Assembly: GCA_027451905.1 (NCBI GenBank)
Contig: DAIDHV010000003.1
Coordinates: forward strand, 408,192-472,191
Length of the DNA stretch: 64,000 nt
Source of the DNA: Armatimonadota bacterium
GTDB lineage: Bacteria > Armatimonadota > Fimbriimonadia > Fimbriimonadales > Fimbriimonadaceae
Direction: 5' to 3'
The notes beneath the pieces are model-generated. The model saw only the letters and a program-made list of their open reading frames with translations. It searched no databases and was not told the DNA's origin. Both the position numbers and the translations under genes were made by a program. Positions 8,698 to 16,604 of the stretch are shown piece by piece (the first letter of the stretch is position 1; the number at the start of each line of letters is the position of its first letter).

Positions 8698-9168
8698 TTA
8701 GCTTTGTCCTCGATCCAGGGAGCCTAAGTTGTACAACCACATGACGAGGGCATCTTCTTTGTTATTGGGATAATACTTTTTGCGGGTGCCAACCACCGTA
8801 AACCCAAGCGACTCGTACAGATGAATTGCGGGGCTATTACTGGCTCGGACCTCTAAGGTGGCGCACGTCATGCCTCGTTCTTGGGCTTCTTCCAACAGCG
8901 CATTAACAATTTGCCTACCGTAGCCTTGCTTCCGTTCAGATTCGGCAACGGCAAGGGTTGTGATATGGGCTTCATCGATAACAAACCAAACCGCTCCATA
9001 GCCAACGATCGTATCGCCCGCATTCGCAACTAAGAACAATCCGTTAGGGTTTTTGACTTCGTGAACAAAGCTTTCGTAAGTCCAAGGAGAAGGATTGCTG
9101 AGGGTTTCGATTTCTCGAACCCGCTCTATATGGTTTTCTTCTAGACTTGCAAACTTGAGGCTAGCCAA
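8698..9168 (-). CDS. rimI: GNAT acetyltransferase, RimI-like
   Basis: A 156-residue GNAT-fold enzyme with the acetyl-CoA loop RKQGYG (motif A) and a late NSPAIHLYESLGF segment typical of RimI, which acetylates the N-terminus of ribosomal protein S18. The start is TTG at 9168, decided by AGGAGG (9174-9179) five nt upstream. It follows livF by 1 nt and precedes tsaD by 3 nt. The RimI name rests on the family pattern and on the tsaD neighbour; another GNAT substrate is possible. Confidence 0.82.
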   Translation of the reverse strand: MASLKFASLEENHIERVREIETLSNPSPWTYESFVHEVKNPNGLFLVANAGDTIVGYGAVWFVIDEAHITTLAVAESERKQGYGRQIVNALLEEAQERGMTCATLEVRASNSPAIHLYESLGFTVVGTRKKYYPNNKEDALVMWLYNLGSLDRGQS

Positions 9169-9169
9169 A

Positions 9170-9871
9170 TTAGCCTCCTAAATAGGCTTCTTTCACGCGA
9201 GAATCTTCTAAGAGCTCTTTGCCAGAACCTTCTATAACAATGGACCCCGTTTCGATGACGTAGGCTCGGTGGGCAACTTCTAAGGCTCGGTGGGCATTCT
9301 GCTCCACAATCAAAACCGTAGTGCCATCTTTGTTGACATCGTTGACAATGGAAAAGATTTCGGTTACCAAATTGGGTGCAAGACCCAAGGACGGTTCATC
9401 GAGCAAAAGCAAAGATGGCCTCGACATCAAGGCGCGCCCTATCGCCAGCATTTGCTGCTCTCCTCCACTGAGGGTGCCGGAACTTTGTTTAATGCGCTCT
9501 CGAAGACGGGGAAAGCGCAAAAGAACCTTTTCAAGGTCCTTTTCGATTTCAGCATCCTTTCTGATGTAAGCGCCTAGCAAAAGGTTTTCAGACACGGTCA
9601 TGTTTGTAAAGATGCGCCTGCCTTCTGGTGAATGGCTAATGCCTAATTTGACGATCTGATCGGCAGGAACACCAGAAATGGTTTTATCTTGGAACTGAAT
9701 TGTTCCGGTGCGCGGCTTAAGTAGGCCACTGATTGTTCGAAGCAGAGTTGACTTCCCAGCTCCGTTTGAGCCGATAATGGCAACGATTTCACCCTGATTG
9801 ACATTGAGCGAAACGCCTCTTAGTGCTTGGATGGCTCCGTAATAGACATCAATGTGATCAATTGTCAGCAT
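9170..9871 (-). CDS. livF: Branched-chain amino acid ABC transporter ATPase LivF-like
   Basis: A 233-residue ABC ATPase with Walker A GSNGAGKST, Q-loop region, signature LSGGEQQML, Walker B LLLDEPSLGLAP and the switch His in VLIVEQNAHRAL. Length and the YYGAIQALRGV opening match LivF, one of the two ATPases of high-affinity branched-chain amino acid (or urea/amide) importers. A frame opens at 9880, but GAGG 5 nt before ATG 9871 favours the latter. It is an orphan: no livG, permease or binding protein lies nearby, so the partner subunits must be elsewhere or have diverged. Confidence 0.88.
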   Translation of the reverse strand: MLTIDHIDVYYGAIQALRGVSLNVNQGEIVAIIGSNGAGKSTLLRTISGLLKPRTGTIQFQDKTISGVPADQIVKLGISHSPEGRRIFTNMTVSENLLLGAYIRKDAEIEKDLEKVLLRFPRLRERIKQSSGTLSGGEQQMLAIGRALMSRPSLLLLDEPSLGLAPNLVTEIFSIVNDVNKDGTTVLIVEQNAHRALEVAHRAYVIETGSIVIEGSGKELLEDSRVKEAYLGG

Positions 9872-9937
9872 GAACCTCATTGATATACCCGCATCTGGCC
9901 CATTTGATTCCGATAGGGAAGGAAAACCGATTGGGGG

Positions 9938-10963
9938 CTAGCCAAAAAATCGAGACAAGGAGGCGCTTAAAGCTTGGGCAGTGAAGTTTACAAGGGGAAT
10001 TCCACCCTCGTAGTTAATGCGAGTTGGGCCAACAATGGCGATAATTCCCGCTTCACTTTCGCCCACAAAAAAGTTTTGGCGGATAATTGAGAGTTTCTTG
10101 AACGCATCGGGCTTGTTTTCTGAGCCAATGGTCACCTGTTGAACCGAGTCGCCACTCACCGCTTCATACAACAAATCAGATTGAGCCAAGTTATTGAGCA
10201 ATTCATTAAGAGCGGCGGAGTCTCGGCTAAACTCAGGCTGGGCAAGCATGAACTCTTGGCCCTCAGCAATAACCTTGCCACGGGTTAGTGTTTTTGCATA
10301 AGTTTTGAGGACCGCCCATACCAAAGCGCACAATTTATCCCTGGCTACAGACCGGTTGGCGGTAGGAAGCTTTGACTTCACCAAAGATTTGAGGCTTTGC
10401 CCAACTGCCAGCTGAGAAAGTAAGTCATTAACCGCGCCGATGTCATCAAGCCCCACGCCAAGTGGCAACTCGATCATTTTATTTTCGACATGGCCATTAC
10501 TAAGAACAAGTACAAACAGGGCCCTAGATTGGTCTAAGGCGCTTAGGATTGCAGTGCGAACGGTAGTTTTTTGTTCTTTGGTTGTGGCTGCCACCGACAA
10601 AAGCTGAGTCAGTCTGCTTAATGACCTTGCGGTTTCGTGGAGCATCTCGTTCAGAGCGTCACCATCGGAGAGAGCCAACTGAACTGATTTTTTGTGGCGA
10701 TCGGCAATGTCTTCGGTAACAATCAACTGGTCAACAAAGTAACGATAGCCTAGGTCACTAGGAATTCTGCCTGCCGATGTATGGGGCTGCTCAAGAAGAC
10801 CCAGATCGAACAGTTCCGCCATTTCATTGCGGATTGTTGCGCTGCGGACCCCCATTTCGTACTTTTGTGAGAGCACCTCGCTTCCCACCGGTTCGGCGTT
10901 GCAAACGTATTCAATAACAATAGCTCTTAAGATGGTTTCTTTTCGAAGATCAAGCCTTGTCAT
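9938..10963 (-). CDS. hrcA: Heat-inducible transcription repressor HrcA
   Basis: HrcA represses groE and dnaK operons by binding CIRCE. The 341-residue length fits the family. The N-terminal winged helix (residues ~1-75) contains EPVGSEVLSQKY and RSATIRNEMAEL followed by LEQPHTSAGRIPSDLGYRYFVD, which is the family hallmark. The C-terminal half contains the dimerisation and GAF-like region. Start ATG 10963 follows GAAGAG. TAGAAT lies 9 nt upstream of the start. No CIRCE repeat (TTAGCACTC/GAGTGCTAA) is seen before hrcA in this window, and grpE-dnaK are not adjacent. Confidence 0.96.
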   Translation of the reverse strand: MTRLDLRKETILRAIVIEYVCNAEPVGSEVLSQKYEMGVRSATIRNEMAELFDLGLLEQPHTSAGRIPSDLGYRYFVDQLIVTEDIADRHKKSVQLALSDGDALNEMLHETARSLSRLTQLLSVAATTKEQKTTVRTAILSALDQSRALFVLVLSNGHVENKMIELPLGVGLDDIGAVNDLLSQLAVGQSLKSLVKSKLPTANRSVARDKLCALVWAVLKTYAKTLTRGKVIAEGQEFMLAQPEFSRDSAALNELLNNLAQSDLLYEAVSGDSVQQVTIGSENKPDAFKKLSIIRQNFFVGESEAGIIAIVGPTRINYEGGIPLVNFTAQALSASLSRFFG

Positions 10964-11025
10964 CTCTTCTATATTCTACGCATGAAGCCCCTGTCCGATT
11001 GATACGGATATAAGCCAGAATAAAG

Positions 11026-11424
11026 ATGGGAATGGCTTTTGATGAAAATAGTGACTGGGTAAGGATGGGGGTTGCCGCTGCCCTTTCTAAGAGTCGTGAG
11101 GGAGACTTGCCAGGGTATTTAGAACAAGTGACTTGCTTTTTGGAGCAGCTTATGCCTCAGTCCGTCAAAAGGAAGACAGTGGGATTGTTTAAGAAATCTC
11201 TTTGTGGCATTGAAGTCTTCTTTCCTGAGGAAAGGTTGGGATTAGACTTTAGCATGGGGAATCTGACCGGTTGGTACACAAAAGTGAGCCGGGGAATTGC
11301 CCTTAAAACCGAGAGCGTGACCTTGCCGGAGTGGATTGAGTTGTTGACCACCGCATTAGAGGATCGCGCCAACCAGGACGCCTCCGCAAGGGAAGGCTTG
11401 AGGAATCTGCTAGGATTAAATTAA
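11026..11424 (+). CDS. Hypothetical protein, 132 aa
   Basis: I do not recognise this protein. It is soluble, with an N-terminal helical part and a central strand-rich part (GIEVFFPEERLGLDF), and a C-terminal helix (WIELLTTALEDRANQ). It is divergent from hrcA (62 nt between starts) and followed after 5 nt by the first YbjQ-like gene, so it probably heads that operon. Two ATGs, at 11026 and 11032, are both possible starts. Confidence 0.65.
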   Translation: MGMAFDENSDWVRMGVAAALSKSREGDLPGYLEQVTCFLEQLMPQSVKRKTVGLFKKSLCGIEVFFPEERLGLDFSMGNLTGWYTKVSRGIALKTESVTLPEWIELLTTALEDRANQDASAREGLRNLLGLN

Positions 11425-11429
11425 GTTTC

Positions 11430-12290
11430 ATGGAGCCAAACAATCTTCCTCAGAGTGCTATTGCAAGGCTCAATCAGGCTAAACAAGGGGCAAGCAGTGC
11501 CGATGGGCGCAAGTTTCTGTTTAGCGGCGATTTTACGGCACGAGACCTTTTGTTGATAAAGCAGGCCGGATTTCAACCCATTGGTCTTGTTTTTGGCGCT
11601 TGTGTAATGCAAGTTGGAATGAATCAGCTTGGCTATTATCAAGTAGGGGAAGTCCCCACTTATTCCATGGCTTACCAAGATGCAGTCGGCAATGCCATCA
11701 TGCGGTTAGAGCAAGAGGCGCAAATCTTAGGCGCCGATGGAGTGATTAACATTCGGTCTCACATTTCAGGCTTTGGTGAGGATTCTTCGGGTGTATTTGG
11801 AAGCCAGGGCATGATTGAAGTGACATTTTTCGGGACTGCCATCCGCTACAACGGAGATGCCCAACTAAAAAATGCTCGAAGCGCTCCGTTTATGACCGAA
11901 TTGAACGCGGATGGATTTTGCGGACTGTTACGAACTGGCTACATTCCTACTGGGCTTGCCACCGGATCAACCGTTTATCTTTCCATGGCATACTCCACAG
12001 GGTACGGATTTCAGCCTTTTGAGGAGCCTAACCTCACCGCGACCCTCTACCGTTGCCGAGAATCGTGCCAGTCTCAGGCGGAGCAATGGGCTCGATCCCA
12101 TGGGTCAAGCGGGATTGTGGACTTTCGCATTGGGCTTCATATGCACCCCTGGGAATCAGGAAACCAGGGCCAAGGCTTCTTTGCAGTTTTTGCTCTATGC
12201 CTAGGCACCTGCGTATCCCAATACAACCTGCCCGAGGCTACAGCATTTCTTGCCCAAGGTGAAAAACTCGTTTTACCACTAAACAACTGA
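11430..12290 (+). CDS. Protein with two YbjQ-like (DUF74) domains, first copy
   Basis: The 286-residue product contains two related units of about 130 residues. Each has a segment F-x-GDF/TELNADxF followed by a strand-turn with the IGLVFGACV pattern, a helix (AVGNAIMRLEQEA) and then ILGADGVINI, which matches the LGAdaVvgv core of the YbjQ/UPF0145 family. The second unit (from ~residue 155) is more divergent. No signal peptide. The family is of uncertain function and forms homo-oligomers; metal binding has been suggested. A paralogue follows after 16 nt. Confidence 0.65.
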   Translation: MEPNNLPQSAIARLNQAKQGASSADGRKFLFSGDFTARDLLLIKQAGFQPIGLVFGACVMQVGMNQLGYYQVGEVPTYSMAYQDAVGNAIMRLEQEAQILGADGVINIRSHISGFGEDSSGVFGSQGMIEVTFFGTAIRYNGDAQLKNARSAPFMTELNADGFCGLLRTGYIPTGLATGSTVYLSMAYSTGYGFQPFEEPNLTATLYRCRESCQSQAEQWARSHGSSGIVDFRIGLHMHPWESGNQGQGFFAVFALCLGTCVSQYNLPEATAFLAQGEKLVLPLNN

Positions 12291-12306
12291 AACCAAGAAG
12301 AATACA

Positions 12307-13146
12307 ATGAGCAATTATCAACAAGGATCGCAATCTGGGCTTCCTGAAGCCGCCGTTCAACGTCTGCGTGAGATGCGTGGCCAGGGCCCCAAGCCCCATT
12401 TGTTTACAAGTGATCTTTCTTCCAACGAATTTTTGCTGGTGAGGCAAGCCGGCTTCACACCGCTTGGCCTTGTGATGGGTAGTTCCATTTATCACCTAGG
12501 GTTCCAGATGGCAAACGTGTTTCAAAATCAGGAAATGGATGTGGCTACGCAAGCTCTTTATCAAGCCCGAGAACTTGCGATGACCCGTATGGAAGAAGAA
12601 GCCGACATTCTGGGAGCCGATGGCATTGTTGGGGTTCGGCTGAACGTCAACACTCAGGCTTGGGGGCCGGGATTAGTTGAATTCATGGCAATCGGCACCG
12701 CGATTAAACACGACGCGGGCGGAAACTATCGCGCTAAAGATGGACGTCCGTTTACTTCTGATCTTAGCGGTCAAGATTTCTGGACGCTTCTGCAAGCCGG
12801 TTATAGGCCAGTTGAGTTGGTTATGGGAACCTGCGTTTACCATGTTGCCCACCAAGGTTTTAAAGCTGCCCTTGGACGCTTTGGCAAGAATACAGAAATG
12901 GAGAATTTCACCCAGGCTCTTTATGACGCCAGGGAACTTGCCATGTCGAGGATGCAGGCAGAGGCAGAGCGGCAGATGGCCAATGGAATTGTAGGGGCTA
13001 GGGTAGAGGAAAACAATTTTGGGTGGGATACTCACATCATTGAATACTTTGCAGTAGGCACCGCGGTTGTCGAATCTCCTGAATCGGCCCTTGCCAAGAC
13101 GGCTCCTCAGCTTGTGTTGCCTCTTACCGATAGCCAACCCACATGA
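12307..13146 (+). CDS. Protein with two YbjQ-like (DUF74) domains, second copy
   Basis: A 279-residue paralogue of the preceding gene. Both repeats are easy to see: DLSSNEFLLVRQAGFTPLGLVMG and DLSGQDFWTLLQAGYRPVELVMG start them, and ARELAMTRMEEEADILGADGIVGVR and ARELAMSRMQAEAERQMANGIVGAR close them. These are YbjQ-like signatures (helix followed by GAdgIvGvr). Thus one gene encodes a tandem domain and the two adjacent genes are duplicates. AAGAAG precedes ATG 12307. The stop overlaps the next gene by 4 nt (ATGA). Function unknown. Confidence 0.7.
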   Translation: MSNYQQGSQSGLPEAAVQRLREMRGQGPKPHLFTSDLSSNEFLLVRQAGFTPLGLVMGSSIYHLGFQMANVFQNQEMDVATQALYQARELAMTRMEEEADILGADGIVGVRLNVNTQAWGPGLVEFMAIGTAIKHDAGGNYRAKDGRPFTSDLSGQDFWTLLQAGYRPVELVMGTCVYHVAHQGFKAALGRFGKNTEMENFTQALYDARELAMSRMQAEAERQMANGIVGARVEENNFGWDTHIIEYFAVGTAVVESPESALAKTAPQLVLPLTDSQPT

Positions 13147-14909
13147 TTCTCGCCTTCCTTCTCGGCCAGCTAGGGGATTCTAACCTAAAGGCAAAATCCT
13201 TTTTGCAGACAATCAATACGGACCTGAACTCTGGCGATTACACAGATATCAAGAGCCACTTTTTAAGGAGAAGAGATTATAAATATCTCTTTGACATGAA
13301 GGTGTTTCGCCCCAACCTTACTGCAGAATTGATACCTCGCCCACCCGGATACCAAAACGGCAAGTATTGGCTGATTTTTTCTTCTTGGCAGGATATTGAA
13401 TTAACTGCTGACGCGGTCTACCGGGTCTATGAAGTCGGCGGCAAATTTAAGATCGGCAAGGAAGTTTGGGAAGACAACTTGCGCGGATGGAAAATAAAGA
13501 ACATCAGCTACAGCGCCGTCTTGCACCCTTCTCAAAAGTCGGTGTCTGTGACCGCTGACCTCTTGCTGAGCGGAACTGCCTCTATTGCACTTCCATTTCG
13601 GCTCAATCAAGGCATTCAGTTAGAGTCTTCGGCAGCTCAGCCCGTATTGATAGCCCAGCCAAATGAGCTGATCGAGCCACATGCAGGGGATCTGGTTAGG
13701 GCAGGCGGTCTGTTGATCCCTTGGACTGATCATCCGAAAAAGGAATACATTTTTAAGTATGTGGATACGCCTCCAGCAGGGGTAGAAGATTCCATTACAA
13801 GCCATCATGCTTATGTGACGGCTTGGTGGATTCCATCCTTAGGCCGCTTGCCTTGCCCCGTACAAGCCAAAGTTACGGGCCCCTCGAGTTGGCACATCCG
13901 CTGCGAAGGGAACCTGGTTTCCGATCTTCATAACGGAGACAAGCAAACGGCTTCTTACAATTGCCCTTTGCCCATTTCGTTTCCCAAGATTGTGGCTGGG
14001 CAGTACACCTTGATGGCGTCTGAAAGGCAAAATGGGGAGACATTTCATGTTTGGCAAGTTGACCCTACTGATAAGTCACTTGCTCTCCACGATCTTCAAA
14101 ATATGGTGAGGGCGGCTGATTACTATCAATCCATTTTGGGGCCGTTGCCTTTTCCCGGCTACTCTTTATATGATTCCAAGAATTACTATGGGATCGAAAG
14201 CTACAGCCACACGCTTCTTGATAAGTCAGACACTCATTTTGTGACCCATGAAATGGGCCATTCCTACTTCGGAGGGTATGCGCCTTGCACCTATGTCCAT
14301 GACGCTTGGAACGAGGGCTTGACCGAGTTTCTTGATTCAGTTTTATTGAATCATGACGCCGATCACACCTTAGAAAGCGCCTTCAGTTCTATAAACGATC
14401 CAACCCCATTAAGCAAAATTCGAATTTGCTGGGCCCATGATAATGAAGCCTATATGCGGGGAGCCTACGTGATGCAAATGCTGGAATCTGTGATCGGAAA
14501 GGCTGACCTCATTAAAGGCATGAAGTACATTGTGCAGATGCGGGTGGGTAAAGACACCAGATGGGATGACCTGAGACAGTATTTTGAAATGGCCTCTGGG
14601 AAGCAACTGGGCTGGTTTTGGGATCAGTGGATTGACAATGGAGTGTTTCCGACCCTTCAAGTTATTTCCAAAAAGACCAACAAGGTCGGTTCGGAATACC
14701 AAACAAGGGTTGTCGTGGAGCAGTCGGGCACGCCTTTGCCCTTTCAATTGCGATTCAATTTAAGTGCTCAAGGTAGCGGCAGCCTCACAAAAGTCCAAGA
14801 AGAGATGACGGCGCCGCAAGAGGAATACATCCTAACGACTCCTGTTCCGCCAGATTCGGTTTCTGTTGATATTTTTGGGCTAACTTTGGCTCATATCAAA
14901 AAAACTTAA
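13143..14909 (+). CDS. M1-like (gluzincin) metallopeptidase, 588 aa
   Basis: A zinc peptidase with HEMGHSYFGG at about residue 369 and NEGLTEF about 18 residues later, the HExxH...NEG pattern of M1 aminopeptidases and the related M61-type glycyl peptidases. A GAMEN-like sequence is not obvious; the segment YYGIESYSH, just upstream of the HExxH, occupies that place. The N-terminal ~300 residues are beta-rich, as in M1. The N-terminus (MILAFLLGQLG) is only weakly signal-like. The start overlaps the preceding stop (ATGA), so it belongs to the YbjQ-like operon. Substrate unknown. Confidence 0.75.
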   Translation: MILAFLLGQLGDSNLKAKSFLQTINTDLNSGDYTDIKSHFLRRRDYKYLFDMKVFRPNLTAELIPRPPGYQNGKYWLIFSSWQDIELTADAVYRVYEVGGKFKIGKEVWEDNLRGWKIKNISYSAVLHPSQKSVSVTADLLLSGTASIALPFRLNQGIQLESSAAQPVLIAQPNELIEPHAGDLVRAGGLLIPWTDHPKKEYIFKYVDTPPAGVEDSITSHHAYVTAWWIPSLGRLPCPVQAKVTGPSSWHIRCEGNLVSDLHNGDKQTASYNCPLPISFPKIVAGQYTLMASERQNGETFHVWQVDPTDKSLALHDLQNMVRAADYYQSILGPLPFPGYSLYDSKNYYGIESYSHTLLDKSDTHFVTHEMGHSYFGGYAPCTYVHDAWNEGLTEFLDSVLLNHDADHTLESAFSSINDPTPLSKIRICWAHDNEAYMRGAYVMQMLESVIGKADLIKGMKYIVQMRVGKDTRWDDLRQYFEMASGKQLGWFWDQWIDNGVFPTLQVISKKTNKVGSEYQTRVVVEQSGTPLPFQLRFNLSAQGSGSLTKVQEEMTAPQEEYILTTPVPPDSVSVDIFGLTLAHIKKT

Positions 14910-14982
14910 GTGAAATTGTCAGTTTTCTGAGTTTTATACGTAACTGTTGACTAAGCGATGAATGTCGCGATGGAAGATTGTT

Positions 14983-15681
14983 ATGAAAACCTTAACCTAC
15001 TGTCTTGCTGGCGTCTTTGGATTTCTTTGTGTTGGCTTAGCTGTTTCCCAAGTGCCAGATGGTCCCCAAAAAGTTGACGTGAAACCTGTGTTTCAGGTTG
15101 GAGACCTATATCGTTATTCAGAAAAAATTGATCTCGAGGGAGAAAAACCTGCCAAGGTCAGCCTGGATCTAACTCTGAAGGTCAAATCAGTTGACGGGGA
15201 TGGTTCAGCAACCATTGAGTACCGCCGTAACAATATGACGGTCCACACAGAAGGGCAGACAATGAATCCACCGGATCCAAAATCAAAAACATATCAGGTT
15301 GACGAGTTTGGGAAGCTTCCCGATCCGGAAGCCAAGATCAATGTTGCGGGAAATGTGCTGGCCATGGTTGTCAGTTTGGCTCAGGCCAAAGTCCCGCTGG
15401 GAGAACCGGTGAAAGTGGACATTCAGTTTCCAAACAAGCCAGGGCACATCTACGGAACTTATGAATTTGATCCGGCAGATAACGGGACCCTAAAGGTCAA
15501 AGAAAATCTGACCTTTGAAATGAGCCCGGGAGTGCAAAAACCGACAACGATTGTAGGCAACGAAGTTATCGATGCAAAAACTCACGTCTTAAAGAGTGAA
15601 ACAGCAGAACTCACCAATATTGACCCTTCCAATAGTGGAAAGTTCAATTCGGTCCATATTGTCGTGAGCCCTCGTTCTTGA
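14983..15681 (+). CDS. Secreted protein of unknown family, paralogue of the next gene
   Basis: The start is taken at ATG 14983 (GGAAG 6 nt upstream) rather than 14962, because it gives a clean signal peptide (MKTLTYCLAGVFGFLCVGLAVS). The 232-residue protein shares with the product at 15850 a GQTMNPP/GQTMSPP turn, then AKINVAGNVLAMV/AKINMAGNIGAMI, then THVLKSETAEL/THVLQHVKSTM. The pair is clearly a tandem duplication. It seems beta-rich and periplasmic or extracellular; no catalytic motif is visible. Confidence 0.75.
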   Translation: MKTLTYCLAGVFGFLCVGLAVSQVPDGPQKVDVKPVFQVGDLYRYSEKIDLEGEKPAKVSLDLTLKVKSVDGDGSATIEYRRNNMTVHTEGQTMNPPDPKSKTYQVDEFGKLPDPEAKINVAGNVLAMVVSLAQAKVPLGEPVKVDIQFPNKPGHIYGTYEFDPADNGTLKVKENLTFEMSPGVQKPTTIVGNEVIDAKTHVLKSETAELTNIDPSNSGKFNSVHIVVSPRS

Positions 15682-15750
15682 ATTCGGCCCGCTCTTGAAG
15701 ATGGTTCAGCGATGACGCTGAAATAGGTTTGGCGGACAATTTTTAGGACA

Positions 15751-15798
15751 AATTTCTTATATCGCAGACAAGAAATTGGACGACAAACGTCTTATAAT
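15751..15798 (+). promoter_or_regulatory. Inverted repeat and TATAAT upstream of the secreted protein at 15850
   Basis: AATTTCTT (15751-15758) and AAGAAATT (15770-15777) form an 8-bp inverted repeat with an 11-nt spacer, followed by TATAAT at 15793-15798. The start codon is at 15850, giving a short leader. The repeat could be an operator overlapping the -35 zone. No TTGACA-like box is correctly spaced. Confidence 0.4.
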
Positions 15799-15849
15799 TT
15801 GGAAACCAATCTTGAATTCATTCAACAAAGAGCGGGTAAAAAGAAATCT

Positions 15850-16545
15850 ATGAAAATTAAAATGTTGCTTTATGGGGCAGGAGCGTTATGCCTTGCCATG
15901 CCGGGTTTTGCATCACCGATGCAGACAGGGACAGTCTACAGCCTAACTCCGATTTACAAAGTCGGACAGGAGCTCAAGTACAAAACGGCAATGACAATGG
16001 ATGGTCAAATGGCAATGCAAATGGCCTTTAATATTGACGAAAAGACGACAAAAGTCTATCCAGACGGCAGTGCCGATATGTCAATCAATCTTATTGGCAT
16101 GACCATGACGATGAATGGGCAGACGATGTCTCCACCTGCACCGCCAGAGATGACCGTGCACGTGAGCAAGTACGGTGCAACCAGCGGAGCGGCTGCAAAA
16201 ATAAATATGGCAGGGAATATCGGAGCCATGATTAACGAAGGTCTCGGACAAGGGATTTCCGTTGGCCAATCCGTAAAAATTGATAACACCGATCCCAAGT
16301 CCAAAACTCATGTTTATGGAACCGTCACTTGCGATGGGGTCAAAGATGGTTTGATCAACATCAGTGAGGACCTAAAAATTCAGCTCAAAGGCAATTCAGG
16401 AACTCCTATGCATGTTGTGGGAACTGAATCGGTTGATCAGGTGACCCACGTCTTGCAGCACGTGAAGTCAACAATGACTCATGTCCAGGGTCCTCAAGGC
16501 ATGACGTTCAGCAAAATTACAACCACGATGGACATCGTTAAGTAA
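15850..16545 (+). CDS. Secreted protein of unknown family, paralogue of the preceding gene
   Basis: The frame opens at 15799 but the signal peptide starts at ATG 15850 (MKIKMLLYGAGALCLAMPGFAS). The mature part (~210 aa) is unusually Met-rich (MTMDGQMAMQMAF, GMTMTMNGQTMS). It aligns by eye with the protein at 14983 across the whole mature region. No known motif. It ends 58 nt before trpE, with a shared hairpin terminator between the convergent genes. Confidence 0.75.
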   Translation: MKIKMLLYGAGALCLAMPGFASPMQTGTVYSLTPIYKVGQELKYKTAMTMDGQMAMQMAFNIDEKTTKVYPDGSADMSINLIGMTMTMNGQTMSPPAPPEMTVHVSKYGATSGAAAKINMAGNIGAMINEGLGQGISVGQSVKIDNTDPKSKTHVYGTVTCDGVKDGLINISEDLKIQLKGNSGTPMHVVGTESVDQVTHVLQHVKSTMTHVQGPQGMTFSKITTTMDIVK

Positions 16546-16573
16546 TCCAGACAATCTCGCCATAAGATCAAGA

Positions 16574-16604
16574 AGTGCGAACAAGCTACGAGGTTGTTCG
16601 CACT
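16574..16604. terminator. Bidirectional hairpin terminator
   Basis: AGTGCGAACAA (16574-16584) and TTGTTCGCACT (16594-16604) form a perfect 11-bp stem with a 9-nt loop between the convergent secreted-protein gene and trpE. The + strand continues CAGCCTTTT; the - strand T-run is weak. Confidence 0.7.

Noticed and set aside
10964..11025. CIRCE operator upstream of hrcA
   Set aside because: No TTAGCACTC or GAGTGCTAA in the intergenic sequence.
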